This document shows positions 8,579-17,822 of a stretch of DNA of 64,000 bases, in pieces. The notes under the pieces were generated by a model that worked only from the letters and a program-made list of their open reading frames with translations, searched no databases and was not told where the DNA came from. The translations under genes were made by a program, and so were the position numbers. The DNA comes from Gaiellasilicea sp963705515 (lineage in GTDB: Bacteria > Actinomycetota > Thermoleophilia > Gaiellales > Gaiellaceae). The DNA lies in contig CAVPJV010000008.1 in the NCBI GenBank assembly GCA_963705515.1, positions 186,001 through 250,000 on the forward strand, written 5' to 3'. Position 1 is the stretch's first letter; each line of letters starts with the position of its first letter.

Positions 8579-8923
8579 ATGCGCAGGATCAGCTCCGACG
8601 GCAGGTGCGCCGAGCGGACTCTGAACGGGTTCGACGACGCAGGGCGCGAGGAGCGGATCGTGATCTGGCTCGAGCGCAAGGAAGGCGCGCTCTGGGCGGT
8701 CGGGCGCGCGGTCAATCCGCAGCACCGGCCGAGCAGCGAGCCGCGCGGCGACGACTACCTCTTCGAGGGTCACGAGCTCGGCGACGCGCTCGAGGCGGCG
8801 AACGGCGCGCTCGAGGACGACGCCCGCGTGCTCGAGGACGACGGCTCGACCGAGCACATCAAGCCGTTCACGCGCAAGGAAGTGCTCCCAACCCTCGAAC
8901 GCTTCTTCTTCGGACGCCGCTAG
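8579..8923 (+). CDS. Hypothetical protein, 114 residues
   Basis: ATG 8579. The translation is acidic and soluble, with a beta-rich first half (ERIVIWLERKEGALWAVGRA) and a helical second half (GHELGDALEAANGALEDDAR) ending TLERFFFGRR. I do not recognise the family. It overlaps the stop of the convergent DtxR-family gene by four bases and is divergent from the 80-residue gene upstream. No signal peptide or membrane segment is seen. Confidence 0.6.
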   Translation: MRRISSDGRCAERTLNGFDDAGREERIVIWLERKEGALWAVGRAVNPQHRPSSEPRGDDYLFEGHELGDALEAANGALEDDARVLEDDGSTEHIKPFTRKEVLPTLERFFFGRR

Positions 8924-9351
8924 GCTTCCTTCGGCCACTCCAGGTTCGCGTCAGGGATCGGGTCGCCGTGCGGATCGTGGGTGGGGAAGCCGAGCGCCTT
9001 GTCGATCCGCGCCTCGAGCTCCTCCGAGAGGGCGTGCTCGAGCCGGTCGGCCTCGTCGTGGACGTCGTCGATCCCGATCCCGAGCGTCTCCGCGAGATAG
9101 AGCTCGAGCAGGCGGTGGTGACGGATCACCTCGAGCGCGACCTGCTCGCCGGCGTGCGTCAGCGTCACGCCGCGGTACGGCGCGTGCTCGGCGAGCCCGA
9201 GCGCGGCGAGCTTCTTCACCATCGCGCTCGCCGAGGCGGCCGAGACCTGCTGGCGCTCCGCCAACGCGGACGTCGAGACCCGCTCGGACTCGGTGCCGAG
9301 CTTGTAGATCTCCTTCAGGTAGTCCTGGATCGCGTCGCTCAGGTCGGGCAT
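8920..9351 (-). CDS. DtxR/MntR-family metal-dependent transcriptional regulator
   Basis: A 143-residue protein from ATG 9351 (longer frames upstream run into the mqnD gene). The N-terminal winged helix (LSDAIQDYLKEIYKLG; SALAERQQVSAASASAMVKK LA as the recognition region) is followed by the dimerisation/metal domain HHRLLELYLAETLGI and HDEADRLEHALSEE. The ligands H, E and H are present. The position that is Cys in iron-sensing DtxR/IdeR is Asp here, which favours a manganese-type (MntR-like) sensor. No C-terminal SH3 domain is present, again as in MntR. It should repress metal uptake genes when metal-loaded. The 37 bases between it and mqnD probably hold both promoters. Confidence 0.88.
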   Translation of the reverse strand: MPDLSDAIQDYLKEIYKLGTESERVSTSALAERQQVSAASASAMVKKLAALGLAEHAPYRGVTLTHAGEQVALEVIRHHRLLELYLAETLGIGIDDVHDEADRLEHALSEELEARIDKALGFPTHDPHGDPIPDANLEWPKEA

Positions 9352-9388
9352 CGCGAGGCTCAGTCTAGGGCGGTGGTAGCCTCGCTCG

Positions 9389-10210
9389 GTGCTGATTCGG
9401 CTCGGCCACAGCCCTGATCCCGACGACGCGTTCATGTTCTGGGCGATCGCCGCCGGGGCGATCGACACGCGCGGCTTCCAGTTCGAGCAGGTGCTGCAGG
9501 ACATCCAGACGCTGAACGAGTGGGCGCTCGAGGGACGGCTGGAAGTGACGGCGACCTCGTTGCACGCGTATCCGTTCGTGCAGGATCGCTACGCGCTGCT
9601 GCCGCACGGCGCCAGCATCGGCTCGGGCTACGGGCCGATCCTTGTCGCGCGTGAGCCGCTCAGCTTCGAGCAGCTGCGCTTCGCCGAGATCGTCGTGCCG
9701 GGGCGGATGACGACGGCCTTCCTGACCCTGCGTCTGGCGCTTGGCGAGTTCGCGCATCGCGAGCTGCCCTTCGACCGGATCCTCGACGAGGTCTCGTCCG
9801 GCCGCGCCGATGCCGGGCTCGTCATCCACGAGGGCCAGCTCACCTACGAGGCAGAGGGACTCCACAAGGTGCTCGATCTCGGCGAGTGGTGGCTGCTCGA
9901 GACCGGGCTGCCGCTGCCGCTCGGCGTCAACCTCGTCCGGCGCGACGTGGGCGAGCGCATCGGCGACCTCTCGGCCGTCCTGCTCGACTCGATCAAGGCC
10001 GGGCTCGCGAACCGGCGGGAGGCGATGCGCTACGCGATGCGGTTCGGCCGCGGGATCGACGCGGCGACGAACGAGCGCTTCGTCGACATGTACGTGAACG
10101 AGCTGACCTGCGACTACGGCGACGAGGGCCGCCGCGCGGTCGAGGAGCTGCTGCGCCGCGGCGAGGCGATCGGCGCCTTCCCCGAGCCGGTTCGGCTCGA
10201 CTACGTCTAG
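9389..10210 (+). CDS. mqnD: 1,4-dihydroxy-6-naphthoate synthase (menaquinone, futalosine route)
   Basis: A 273-residue protein from GTG 9389. The start LIRLGHSPDPDDAFMFWAI and the strand QDIQTLNEWALEG match MqnD. Further marks are SIGSGYGPILVAREPL, IVVPGRMTTAFLTLRLAL and DAGLVIHEGQLTYEAEGL. MqnD converts cyclic dehypoxanthinyl futalosine to 1,4-dihydroxy-6-naphthoate in the alternative menaquinone pathway. Its presence implies this organism uses the futalosine pathway rather than MenFDHCEB. No other mqn gene lies in the window. The gene is divergent from the DtxR/MntR-type gene. Confidence 0.92.
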   Translation: MLIRLGHSPDPDDAFMFWAIAAGAIDTRGFQFEQVLQDIQTLNEWALEGRLEVTATSLHAYPFVQDRYALLPHGASIGSGYGPILVAREPLSFEQLRFAEIVVPGRMTTAFLTLRLALGEFAHRELPFDRILDEVSSGRADAGLVIHEGQLTYEAEGLHKVLDLGEWWLLETGLPLPLGVNLVRRDVGERIGDLSAVLLDSIKAGLANRREAMRYAMRFGRGIDAATNERFVDMYVNELTCDYGDEGRRAVEELLRRGEAIGAFPEPVRLDYV

Positions 10211-10234
10211 CGAGTTCCTGGCCGGGCGGCTCCC

Positions 10235-10253
10235 GGCCGGCGGAGCCGGCCTC
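10235..10253. repeat. Dispersed 19-bp palindromic repeat, copy 1
   Basis: GGCCGGCGGAGCCGGCCTC in the gap between mqnD and the thiolase; the identical 19 bases occur at 63708-63726. The core folds as a small hairpin (GGCCGGC.../GCCGGCC). In both places a CACGCGCCAG- or AACGCGCCAG-type sequence and a GCTAGCG follow nearby, so the repeat unit may be longer. It resembles REP-like elements. Confidence 0.5.
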
Positions 10254-10286
10254 AGTCACGCGCCAGAAACCCGCTAGCGTGCGAGC

Positions 10287-11444
10287 GTGCCGAAGGCGGT
10301 AATTCTCTCGGCGGTGCGGACGCCGGTCGGCCGGTACGGCGGCTCGCTCGCCGGGGTGCGGCCGGACGACCTCGCCGGGATCGCCGTCGCGGCGGCCGTC
10401 GAGCGCGCAGGCGTCGATCCGGGCGCGATCGAGGACGTCTACCTCGGGTGCGCGAACCAGGCGGGCGAGGACAACCGCAACGTCGCCCGGATGGCGGCGC
10501 TGCTGGCCGGGTTGCCGGACTCGGTTGCCGGCGTGACCGTGAACCGCCTCTGCGCGTCGGGTCTCTCCGCGGTCGTCGGGGCGTGTCACGCGATCGCCGC
10601 CGGCGACGGCGACCTCTTCGTCGCCGGCGGGGTCGAGTCGATGAGCCGCGCGCCGCTCGTGACGGCAAAACCCGATGCCGCGTATCCCCGCGGTGACCGC
10701 ACCATGTACGACACCACGCTCGGCTGGCGCTTCCCGAATCCGGCGCTGGCGGCCAAGTTCCCGCTCGAGACGATGGGCGAGACGGGCGAGAACGTGGCCG
10801 AGCGGTGGGGCGTCTCGCGCGAGGACCAGGACGCGTTCGCGCTGCGCTCGCAACAGCGGTGGGCCGACGCCGATTTCTCGGAGGAGCTCGTGCCGGTCGG
10901 CGAGCTCGTCGCGGACGAGCATCCGCGACCGGACACGAGCGGCGAGAAGCTGGCGGCTCTGAAGCCGGCGTTCCGGGACGGCGGCACCGTCACCGCCGGC
11001 AACTCGAGCGGCCTCAACGACGGCGCCGCCGCCCTCGTGATCGCGTCGGAGGAGAAGGCGCGCGAGCTGGGCGCCGAGCCGTTGGGCGCGTTCGTCGCCA
11101 GCGCAGTCGCGGGCGTCGATCCCCGCGTGATGGGGATCGGCCCGGTGCCGGCGGTGCGCAAACTGCTCGACCGCGCCGGGATCGGTGTCGCCGACCTCGA
11201 CCTGGTCGAGCTGAACGAGGCGTTCGCGTCGCAGAGCCTCGCTGTCGTCCGCGAGCTGGGGCTCGACGAGGACAAGGTGAACGTGAACGGGGGCGCGATC
11301 GCGATCGGCCACCCGCTCGGGATGAGCGGCGCGCGCCTCGTCGTCACGCTCCTGCACGAGCTCCGGCGACGCGGCGGACGCTACGGCGTCGCGACGATGT
11401 GCGTCGGCGTCGGCCAGGGCCAGGCCGCGCTGTTCGAACGGTGA
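10287..11444 (+). CDS. Acetyl-CoA C-acyltransferase (thiolase)
   Basis: A 385-residue thiolase from GTG 10287. The acylated active-site Cys is in [14 protein letters not shown], the catalytic His is in [17 protein letters not shown], and the second Cys is in [16 protein letters not shown]. The enzyme cleaves 3-oxoacyl-CoA with CoA, or condenses acetyl-CoA. The opening [18 protein letters not shown] is like beta-ketoadipyl-CoA/acetyl-CoA acetyltransferases (PcaF/PaaJ group), and a phenylacetate paaABCD cluster exists at 45-47 kb, so a role there is possible but unproven. The stop overlaps the start of the following gene (GTGA). Confidence 0.9.
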   Translation: MPKAVILSAVRTPVGRYGGSLAGVRPDDLAGIAVAAAVERAGVDPGAIEDVYLGCANQAGEDNRNVARMAALLAGLPDSVAGVTVNRLCASGLSAVVGACHAIAAGDGDLFVAGGVESMSRAPLVTAKPDAAYPRGDRTMYDTTLGWRFPNPALAAKFPLETMGETGENVAERWGVSREDQDAFALRSQQRWADADFSEELVPVGELVADEHPRPDTSGEKLAALKPAFRDGGTVTAGNSSGLNDGAAALVIASEEKARELGAEPLGAFVASAVAGVDPRVMGIGPVPAVRKLLDRAGIGVADLDLVELNEAFASQSLAVVRELGLDEDKVNVNGGAIAIGHPLGMSGARLVVTLLHELRRRGGRYGVATMCVGVGQGQAALFER

Positions 11445-11884
11445 GCACCCGCACGAAGATCCTGGCGGCCGTGGCCGCCCTGGCGGTGCTCGTGATCGTC
11501 CTTTCGCGAGGCGAAGAGCCCGACGCCCGGTTGCAGGGGCTCAAGTCGGATCCGATGGCGACGTACATGCCTCCAGGCGGGACGCTTGTCGACGCGAAGT
11601 CGGAGAACGAGGGCACCTCGCTCGGCAAGCCGGTGTCCGCGAGCTACACGCGGATGTTCGAGCTCGGCGCGGACGCGGCTGCGCAGGCGCTCGACCACGC
11701 TGGTGAAGCGGCCGTGGCCGCGGGCTGGAAGATCGGCGAGCGGGAACCGCGCGCCTTCGTCGCCGAGAAGACGTTGCCGTCCGGCCGCGCCGAGCTCGTC
11801 GTCGGCCTCTTCCGGGACTCGCTCCTGCTGCCCAAGGACGTGACGCCGCCGGCGCTCCAGATCAGCCTTCGCGGACTCGGCTGA
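11441..11884 (+). CDS. Membrane-anchored protein, unknown function
   Basis: A 147-residue protein from GTG 11441, overlapping the thiolase stop by 4 bases. Residues 5-22 ([18 protein letters not shown]) form a signal anchor or uncleaved signal peptide, and the rest should be outside the cytoplasm. It contains a [17 protein letters not shown] segment and a [19 protein letters not shown] strand, reminiscent of small lipoprotein/DUF domains with a beta-alpha layout, but I do not recognise a named family. Tight coupling to the thiolase suggests co-transcription; functional coupling is not evident. Confidence 0.65.
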   Translation: MSTRTKILAAVAALAVLVIVLSRGEEPDARLQGLKSDPMATYMPPGGTLVDAKSENEGTSLGKPVSASYTRMFELGADAAAQALDHAGEAAVAAGWKIGEREPRAFVAEKTLPSGRAELVVGLFRDSLLLPKDVTPPALQISLRGLG

Positions 11885-11919
11885 GTCGAGCCTCGAGCCC
11901 AAGCCGCTATCGTCCCGCC

Positions 11920-13378
11920 GTGGCCGTCGCGACGAACGAGTACGGGCTCTTCATCAACGGCGAGACCGTCGAGGGCTCGTCCTCCCGCGACCTGATCGAG
12001 CCGGCCTCGGGCGAGGCGCTCGGCACCGCGCAGCTCGCGGGCGAGGCCGAGATCGACCGCGCGGTCGAGGCCGCACGTGCGGCGCTCGACGGCGACTGGG
12101 GCAAGACACCCGCGAACGAGCGCTCACGGCTCCTGCATGCGCTCGCCGACGCGATCAAGGCGAATCGGAACGAGCTCTCCGAGCTCGAGTCCCGCAACGT
12201 CGGCAAGGCGATCTCTTCGACCAAGGCCGAGCTCTTCGGCGCCGTCGAGAACTTCCGCTACTTCGCGTCCGCGATCGGGTCGATCGGCGGCCGCTCGAAC
12301 CCGATCGGCGGCTCGCTCCTCTCCTACACGCTGAAGGAGCCCGTCGGCGTCGCCGGTCAGATCGTCCCCTGGAACTACCCGCTGCTGATGACGACGTGGA
12401 AGCTCGCGCCCGCGCTCGCGGCCGGCTGCTCGGTCGTGCTGAAGCCGGACCCGCAGACGCCGGTGACCGCGCTGCGGCTGGCCGAGCTCGCCGCCGAGGT
12501 CGGCTTCCCGGCCGGCGCGGTCAACATCGTCACCGGCGACGGCCCCACCACCGGCGCCTACCTCGTCAGGCACCCGGGCGTCGACAAGGTCGCCTTCACC
12601 GGCTCGACGAAGACGGGCGGCGAGATCATGCGGCTCTGCTCGGAGCCGATCAAGCGCCTGACGCTCGAGTTGGGCGGCAAGAGCCCGAACCTCGTCTTCG
12701 CCGACGCCGACCTCGAGTCGGCGATCCCGAGCGCGGTCTGGTCGATCTACTACGCGGCGGGCCAGAGCTGTGAGGCGCGCTCGCGCGTCCTCGTCGAGCG
12801 GTCGATCTACGACGACTTCGTCGGCCGCGTTCACCGAGAAGGCCGGCCGGCTGAAGGTGGGCGACCCGCTCGACGCGGAGACGCAGATGGGCTCGCTGAT
12901 CTCGCAGGCGCACCAGGAGCGCGTGCACTCATTCGTCGAGGGTGCGCTCGAGGAGGGCGGCGAGGTCGTGCTCGGCGGCGAGCCGGGCGAGCACGCGTTC
13001 TATCCGGCGACGGTCGTCGCCGGCGTCGACGGCTCGTCGACGATCGCGCAGGAGGAGGTCTTCGGCCCGGTCGTCACGATCATGCCGTTCGAGGACGAGC
13101 AGGACGCGATCCGGATCGCGAACGACGTCAAGTACGGCCTGATGGCGTCGGTCTGGACGGGCGACCCCGCCCGCGGCCATCGGCTGGCGTCGCGGATCAA
13201 GGCGGGGACCGTCGGGATCAACATGCCGTACACCGCGTTCCCGGGGCTGCCGTTCGGCGGCTACAAGCAGTCCGGCTTCGGCCGCGAGCTCGGGATCGAC
13301 GCGCTCGATCTCTACCTCGAGACGAAGAGCGTGACCGTGAACACCGGCTCGCGCCCGATCAACCCCTTCGGCCTGTAG
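11920..13378 (+). CDS. NAD(P)-dependent aldehyde dehydrogenase (frame break near 12823)
   Basis: A ~486-residue ALDH from GTG 11920. Visible motifs are GQIVPWNYPLL, FTGSTKTGGEI (cofactor loop), LELGGKSPN (catalytic Glu) and YYAAGQSCEARSR (nucleophilic Cys). After the break, EEVFGPVVTIMPFE and FPGLPFGGYKQSGFGRE complete the domain. The first frame runs to FVGRV at about 12830, and the rest follows in the +1 frame. Replacing GTCGGCC by GTCGCGGCC restores one frame (FVAAAFTEKAGRL). Substrate is unknown; betaine-aldehyde- or gamma-aminobutyraldehyde-type enzymes look similar. The MFS gene follows 23 bases downstream. Confidence 0.85.
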
Positions 13379-13401
13379 CGGAGCCGCGTTACCGATGGGC
13401 G

Positions 13402-14522
13402 GTGCTCGCCGCCGGCACCGGCGCGCAGGCCGGCTTCTCGTCGATCACGTTCGCGCTCGCCGTCCTGGCGCCGGATCTGCGCGACCGCTATGACCTGAGC
13501 CTGACGGAGATCGGCGTCGTCCTCGCGGCGGAGTGGATCGGGCTCACCGTCGCGATGCTGCCGTGGGGCTTCGCAGCCGACCGCTACGGCGAACGCGCCA
13601 CGCTCGCCGTCGGTCTCGTCGCCTGCTCGGGCTTCCTCGCCGCGGCGGCGTTCGCGCCCGACTACCGGCTCGCTCGTCGCGCTGCTCACCCTCGCTGGAG
13701 TGGCCGGCGGCAGCGTCCAGTCCGGCGAGCGGGCGCGCGGTGATGCGGTGGTTCGGCGCCCACGAGCGCGGGCTCGCACTCGGGGTTCGCCAGACCGCCG
13801 TCCCGATCGGCGGCTTCGTCGCGGCACTCGTCGTGCCCCCGCTCGACGGGCCGCGTGAGGGGTTCCTCTTCCTCGCCGGGTTCGTCCTCGCAGGTGCCGT
13901 CGCGGGCGCCGTTGTGCTCCGCTCCCGTCCGGAGTCCGAGCTGCCCGAGACCACCGAGGTGGAGGCGACGCTTCGCGACCGCCGGTTGCTGCTCCTCTGC
14001 GGCATCAGCGGCGCCTACGTCGTCGCCCAGGTCGTCCTGATGGGGTTCATCGTCCTCTACCTGCACGAGGAGCGCGGACTCTCGACCGGAGCGGCGGCCG
14101 CCGCCCTCGCCGTGTCGCAGGTCGCCGCGGCCGTCCTGCGGATCGGCGTCGGCCGCTGGTCCGACGTCACGCGCTCCCGGACACGGCCGCTGCGGAACAT
14201 CGGGCTGGCGATGACCGTGTCGATCGCTCTCGTCGCCGGCACGGCGAGTGCAGCCGGGGGCGTGGCTGCGGTCGTGATGGTGGTCGCGACGGCGGTGTCG
14301 ATGGCCTGGAACGGGCTCTCGTTCACGATGGCGGCCGAGCTCGGCGGTCGCCGGAGCGGCGCCGCGATCGGGCTCCAGCAGACCGTGCTCGCCGCCAGCG
14401 GCGTCGGCGCGCCGGTGGCGTTCGCGGCGCTGGTCTCGTGGACGTCGTGGCAGGCGGCGTTCGCGGTGGCGGCGCTCCTCCCGCTTGCCGGAGTCTGGCT
14501 GGTGCTGCAGCTCGAACGGTAG
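13402..14522 (+). CDS. MFS transporter (two frame breaks, ~13672 and ~13717)
   Basis: A ~12-helix major facilitator protein from GTG 13402. The first part (ALAVLAPDLRDRYDLSLTEI, then GFAADRYGERATLAVGL, the loop 2-3 MFS motif) is in one frame. A short middle (LVALLTLAGVAGGSVQS) is in a second frame and the rest (ASGRAVMRWFGAHERGLALG ... GIVLYLHEERG-like helices) in a third. Both shifts are +1, and both are cured by one extra CG (CTCGCGCTC and TCCGCGGCG), giving continuous MFS sequence. It probably exports or imports a small organic compound. Location next to the ALDH and M20 hydrolase suggests nitrogen or amine metabolism; the substrate is unknown. Confidence 0.75.
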
Positions 14523-14532
14523 GTTCCGCGGC

Positions 14533-15525
14533 GTGCGGATCCTCGACCGACTCGACCAGCTGGCGGCGCTCGGCGACCGCATCGGCTACTCGCCGGAGGA
14601 GGACGCGGCGCACGAGCTCGCGACGGGCTGGTTCCGCGAGGCCGGGCTCGAGATCGAGGTCGACGCGGCGGGAAACCTGATCGGGCGGATCCCGGGCGGC
14701 GACCGGCAGGTCTGGACGGGCTCGCATCTCGACACGGTTCCGGGCGCGGGGCGGTTCGATGGGACGCTCGGCGTCGTCGCCGGCCTCGAGGCGGTCGAGC
14801 GGCTCGGCACCCCCGGTCTCGGCGTCGTCGTCTTTCGCGACGAGGAGCGCGGCTGCGCGGGGAGCCGCGGCTGCACGGCGCGGCCCGACGCCTACCTCGA
14901 GCTGCACATCGAGCAGGGTCCGACGCTCCTTCGCGCGGACGCGCCGCTCGGCGTCGTCACCGCGATCGTCGGCTACGTGCGCGGGCGGCGCACGTTCGAG
15001 GGCACACCCGGGCACGCGGGCACGACGCCGATGGACGTGCGTGAGGACGCCCTCGTCGAGGCCGCCGGGTTCGTGCTGTACGCCCGCGAGGTGGCGCGAG
15101 GGATCGACGGCGCGGTTGCGACCGTCGGCCAGGTCACGGTCGAGCCGGGCGGGACGAACGTGATCCCGGGCCGCGTCGTGGTCTCCGTCGACGCACGCGC
15201 TCCCGACGGCGAGCGGCTCGACCGGCTCGTCGCGGCGCTCGAGATCGAGGAGCCGATCCGCACCGAGCCGTCGCCGATGTCGGAGGAGATCCGGGCGGCG
15301 CTGCGGGCGGAGATCGAGGCACTCGGCCTGCCCGTGCTCGAGCTGCCGTCCGGCGCCGGGCACGACGCCGGCATCCTCGCGACCGCCGGCGTTCCCTCCG
15401 GGATGCTCTTCGTCCGCAGCCTCAACGGCGGCGTCAGTCACAATCCGGCCGAGTTGAGCTCGCCCGAGGACATCCAGCTCGCACTCGACGCGCTCACCGG
15501 CGCGCTGCGGAGACTGGTCGCGTGA
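14533..15525 (+). CDS. M20-family Zn amidohydrolase (allantoate amidohydrolase / N-carbamoylase-like)
   Basis: A 330-residue protein from GTG 14533. Metal ligands are visible in GSHLDTVPGAGRFDG, FRDEERGCAGSRG, ELHIEQGPTLL and the C-terminal SLNGGVSHNPAE. The dimerisation lid is present (FEGTPGHAGTTPMDVREDAL). The family hydrolyses allantoate, ureidoglycolate or N-carbamoyl amino acids. It is shorter than the usual ~400 residues because the stretch between the EE motif and HIEQG is nearly absent: only about a dozen residues lie between GSRG and ELHIEQG. It sits next to the urate-degrading island, which fits a late purine-nitrogen step. Confidence 0.82.
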   Translation: MRILDRLDQLAALGDRIGYSPEEDAAHELATGWFREAGLEIEVDAAGNLIGRIPGGDRQVWTGSHLDTVPGAGRFDGTLGVVAGLEAVERLGTPGLGVVVFRDEERGCAGSRGCTARPDAYLELHIEQGPTLLRADAPLGVVTAIVGYVRGRRTFEGTPGHAGTTPMDVREDALVEAAGFVLYAREVARGIDGAVATVGQVTVEPGGTNVIPGRVVVSVDARAPDGERLDRLVAALEIEEPIRTEPSPMSEEIRAALRAEIEALGLPVLELPSGAGHDAGILATAGVPSGMLFVRSLNGGVSHNPAELSSPEDIQLALDALTGALRRLVA

Positions 15526-15869
15526 GGGCCGTCGTCGTCAGGCCGGGCGAGGGCCATCGGGTCGGGAACGTCGAGTTCCTCGCGCGCAGCGCCGACACGC
15601 CGCGCTTCAACCTGGCCGTGATCGAGATCCAGCCTCACCGCGGCGGGCCGCCGATCCACAAACACGAGGACGAGGACGACTCGTTCTACATCCTCGAGGG
15701 CGAGCTGACCTTCACGGTCGAGGACGAGCTGGTCGTCGCCGGGCCGGGCACGTTCGTGCTCGTGCCGCCGGGTCTCCAGCACACGTTCCGGAACGACGGC
15801 GACACGGTCGTGCGGATGGTCAACATCCACGCTCCCGCCGGGTTCGACCTGCGCCTGGAAAGCGACTGA
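15522..15869 (+). CDS. Cupin-domain protein
   Basis: A 115-residue single-domain cupin from GTG 15522 (GTGA overlap with the M20 stop, so translationally coupled). Motif 1 is HKHEDEDDSFYILEGELTF, with the metal-binding H, H and E, and motif 2 is PPGLQHTFRN with the last His. The fold is a metal-binding beta-barrel; it could be a sugar- or ureide-related enzyme or a binding protein. Coupling to the amidohydrolase suggests the same pathway. Activity cannot be assigned. Confidence 0.85.
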   Translation: MRAVVVRPGEGHRVGNVEFLARSADTPRFNLAVIEIQPHRGGPPIHKHEDEDDSFYILEGELTFTVEDELVVAGPGTFVLVPPGLQHTFRNDGDTVVRMVNIHAPAGFDLRLESD

Positions 15870-15945
15870 GTCTCCACCCGCGTCGTTCTCGAGAACGACG
15901 CAAGATCGTCCGCGGCGACGAGGGCGTGCCTCCTACCCTCATGGG

Positions 15946-17400
15946 ATGGCAACGTTTGATGCAGATGCTCCCGCACGCGGACCCGGTGAGCGAGTCCTGC
16001 GCGTCCGGCGACTGAGCCTCGACCGGCCCCGGCCGAGGCCGGCTACGGTCGTTGTCGCGGGCATCGTCGCGGTCACGCTGCCCTTGGTCGGATTCGTCTC
16101 GTTGCTGCTCCGGGAGCAGCTCGACCCCCAGTTCCACAACCACCAGGCGCACTTCGTCATCTTCGGCGCCGCCGGCGGCCTGGCGTGGATCCTCGGCTAT
16201 GCGGCGGGCGAGGCGGCCAACCGGCGAGGTGACGCCCGCGTCCTGCTCCTGTCCCTGGCGTTCATGGCGACGGGAGGCTTCATGGGCCTTCACGCGCTGG
16301 GGACGGCCGGCGTTCTCTTCACCGAGAGCTACGCAGGGTTCCAGGTCGCGATCCCGGTCGGCCTGCTGGTGAGTGCATTCTTCGCCGCGGGCTCGGCCTT
16401 CGTCGATGCGCGGCCCGAGCTCGGGCCGCGGTTGATGCGCCACCGCCGGAAGCTCCGCGGAGCGGTGTTGATCTCGATGGCGACGTGGTTGCTCTGGACG
16501 CTGGCGGACCTGCCGCCGCTGCGCGGACCCGAGAGCGAGGCGGCGACGGGAGCCGTGGTCGCGGCCATGGCGATCGTCGGGACGATCCTCTATGCGGTGA
16601 GTGCGGCGAGGTACTGGCGCCTCTTCCGACACGGCCCCACGCTCCTCTCGACCGCCGTCATCGCCTGTTTCGTGCTGCTCGCAGAAGCGATGATCGGGGT
16701 CGCAGTCACCGGCGAGCGCAAGTGGCATGCGAGCTGGTGGGAATGGCACGGCCTGATCATCGTCGCCTACGTGATCATCGGGTTCGCGGCACGCCGCGAG
16801 TGGCGTGATGAGCGCTTCCGGCGGCTCTATCTGCCTTCGACGCGCGAGCGCCGTCAGGAGGTCAGCGTTCTCTTCGGCGACCTGGAGGGCTACACCAGCT
16901 TCTCCGAGCGGTCGTCACCGGCCGAGGTCGCAGCGATGCTCAATGCGTACTGGGGCGCGGCGGCGCCGCTGCTCACGCGTCGCTTTGGCGCCGTCGTCGA
17001 GACGTTCATCGGGGACGGGATCGTCGCCACGTTCAACAGCCGGGGCGATCAGCGCGACCACGCGCTCCGTGCGTCACGCGCAGCGCTCGCCTTACAGCAG
17101 GCCACGGCCGCGTTCGGCGCGCAGCATCCCGACTGGCCGAGGCTGCGCATCGGCGTCAACAGCGGCGAGGCCGTGGTGAGCGAGATCGGCGGCGACGGTC
17201 ACGTCGCGTACGCGCTGGTCGGCGACACCGTCAACACGGGCTCGCGTCTGGAGGCTCTCGCACCACCCGGCGGTGTGCTCATCGGCGCCACGACCCGCGC
17301 GGAGCTGCCTACCGGCGCGGTGGTCGCGCCGCGGACTGGGCTACGGATGAAGGGGAAGGAAGAGCCGGTGGACGCCTACGTGCTGCTCGCGCTTCCCTGA
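15946..17400 (+). CDS. Membrane-bound class III adenylate/guanylate cyclase
   Basis: A 484-residue protein. Residues ~25-280 contain about seven hydrophobic helices in a MASE-like sensory domain, related to the truncated gene at 1-335. Residues ~300-484 form a class III nucleotide cyclase domain: VSVLFGDLEGYTSFSER supplies the first metal-binding Asp, FIGDGIVATF the second, and RIGVNSGEAVVSEIGG and GDTVNTGSRLEALAPPG match the transition-state region. It should make cAMP or cGMP in the cytoplasm in response to a membrane or extracellular signal. It precedes and converges on the DUF3830 gene (25-base overlap at the 3' ends). Confidence 0.9.
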   Translation: MATFDADAPARGPGERVLRVRRLSLDRPRPRPATVVVAGIVAVTLPLVGFVSLLLREQLDPQFHNHQAHFVIFGAAGGLAWILGYAAGEAANRRGDARVLLLSLAFMATGGFMGLHALGTAGVLFTESYAGFQVAIPVGLLVSAFFAAGSAFVDARPELGPRLMRHRRKLRGAVLISMATWLLWTLADLPPLRGPESEAATGAVVAAMAIVGTILYAVSAARYWRLFRHGPTLLSTAVIACFVLLAEAMIGVAVTGERKWHASWWEWHGLIIVAYVIIGFAARREWRDERFRRLYLPSTRERRQEVSVLFGDLEGYTSFSERSSPAEVAAMLNAYWGAAAPLLTRRFGAVVETFIGDGIVATFNSRGDQRDHALRASRAALALQQATAAFGAQHPDWPRLRIGVNSGEAVVSEIGGDGHVAYALVGDTVNTGSRLEALAPPGGVLIGATTRAELPTGAVVAPRTGLRMKGKEEPVDAYVLLALP

Positions 17401-17813
17401 GGAGCCTCGATCTCCCTGAACGAGATCGCCTGCGCGCCCTCCCAGAGCGTCAGCCGGCCGAGTTCCTTCAGCTGCTCCTGGCCCTCGACGAGGGTGGCGA
17501 AGTGGTTCGCCCAGAGGTGCCCCGCCTTGCTCGCGAAGGAGCAGTAGCCGTACGGGAAGAGCAGCTCCGTCTCGCTCTCACCGCCCGGGTAGAGCGCGAG
17601 CTCGCCCGGATGCGGGTAGCTGGTCGCGTTCTCGGGGCCGATCCCGAGGTCGCGGTCGCCCCACGGGATCCAGTTCGACTCGCCGCTCCAGCGGCAGTGG
17701 ATGATCCGGTCCTCGAGGGGCAGGATCCCCTTGAAGGCGGCGACCGTCTTCGGCGCCAGCTCGTCCTCCCAGCGGGCGACGAAGCGCATCCCGGCTGCGG
17801 TGATCTCGAGCAC
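17376..17813 (-). CDS. DUF3830-family protein (cyclophilin-like fold)
   Basis: A 145-residue protein. The pattern FVARWEDELAPKTVAAF, ILPLEDRIIHCRWSGES, GELALYPG, LLFPYGYCSFASKAG and LGRLTLWEGAQAI matches DUF3830, a cyclophilin-like family often found near purine and hydantoin catabolic genes. No catalytic residue can be named. It is last in the minus-strand operon 8-oxoguanine-type deaminase, uraH, uraD, puuD, DUF3830, starting 9 bases after the repaired puuD stop. This supports a role in ureide or purine breakdown. Confidence 0.75.
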   Translation of the reverse strand: MLEITAAGMRFVARWEDELAPKTVAAFKGILPLEDRIIHCRWSGESNWIPWGDRDLGIGPENATSYPHPGELALYPGGESETELLFPYGYCSFASKAGHLWANHFATLVEGQEQLKELGRLTLWEGAQAISFREIEAPQGSASST

Positions 17814-17822
17814 GGCGGGACC

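Noticed and set aside
12329..12834. Minus-strand frame opposite the aldehyde dehydrogenase
   Set aside because: Shadow of the ALDH gene, Arg/Asp-rich with no start context.
15820..16749. 309-codon minus-strand frame opposite the cyclase membrane domain
   Set aside because: Charged, repetitive antisense translation; the plus-strand cyclase has all family motifs.
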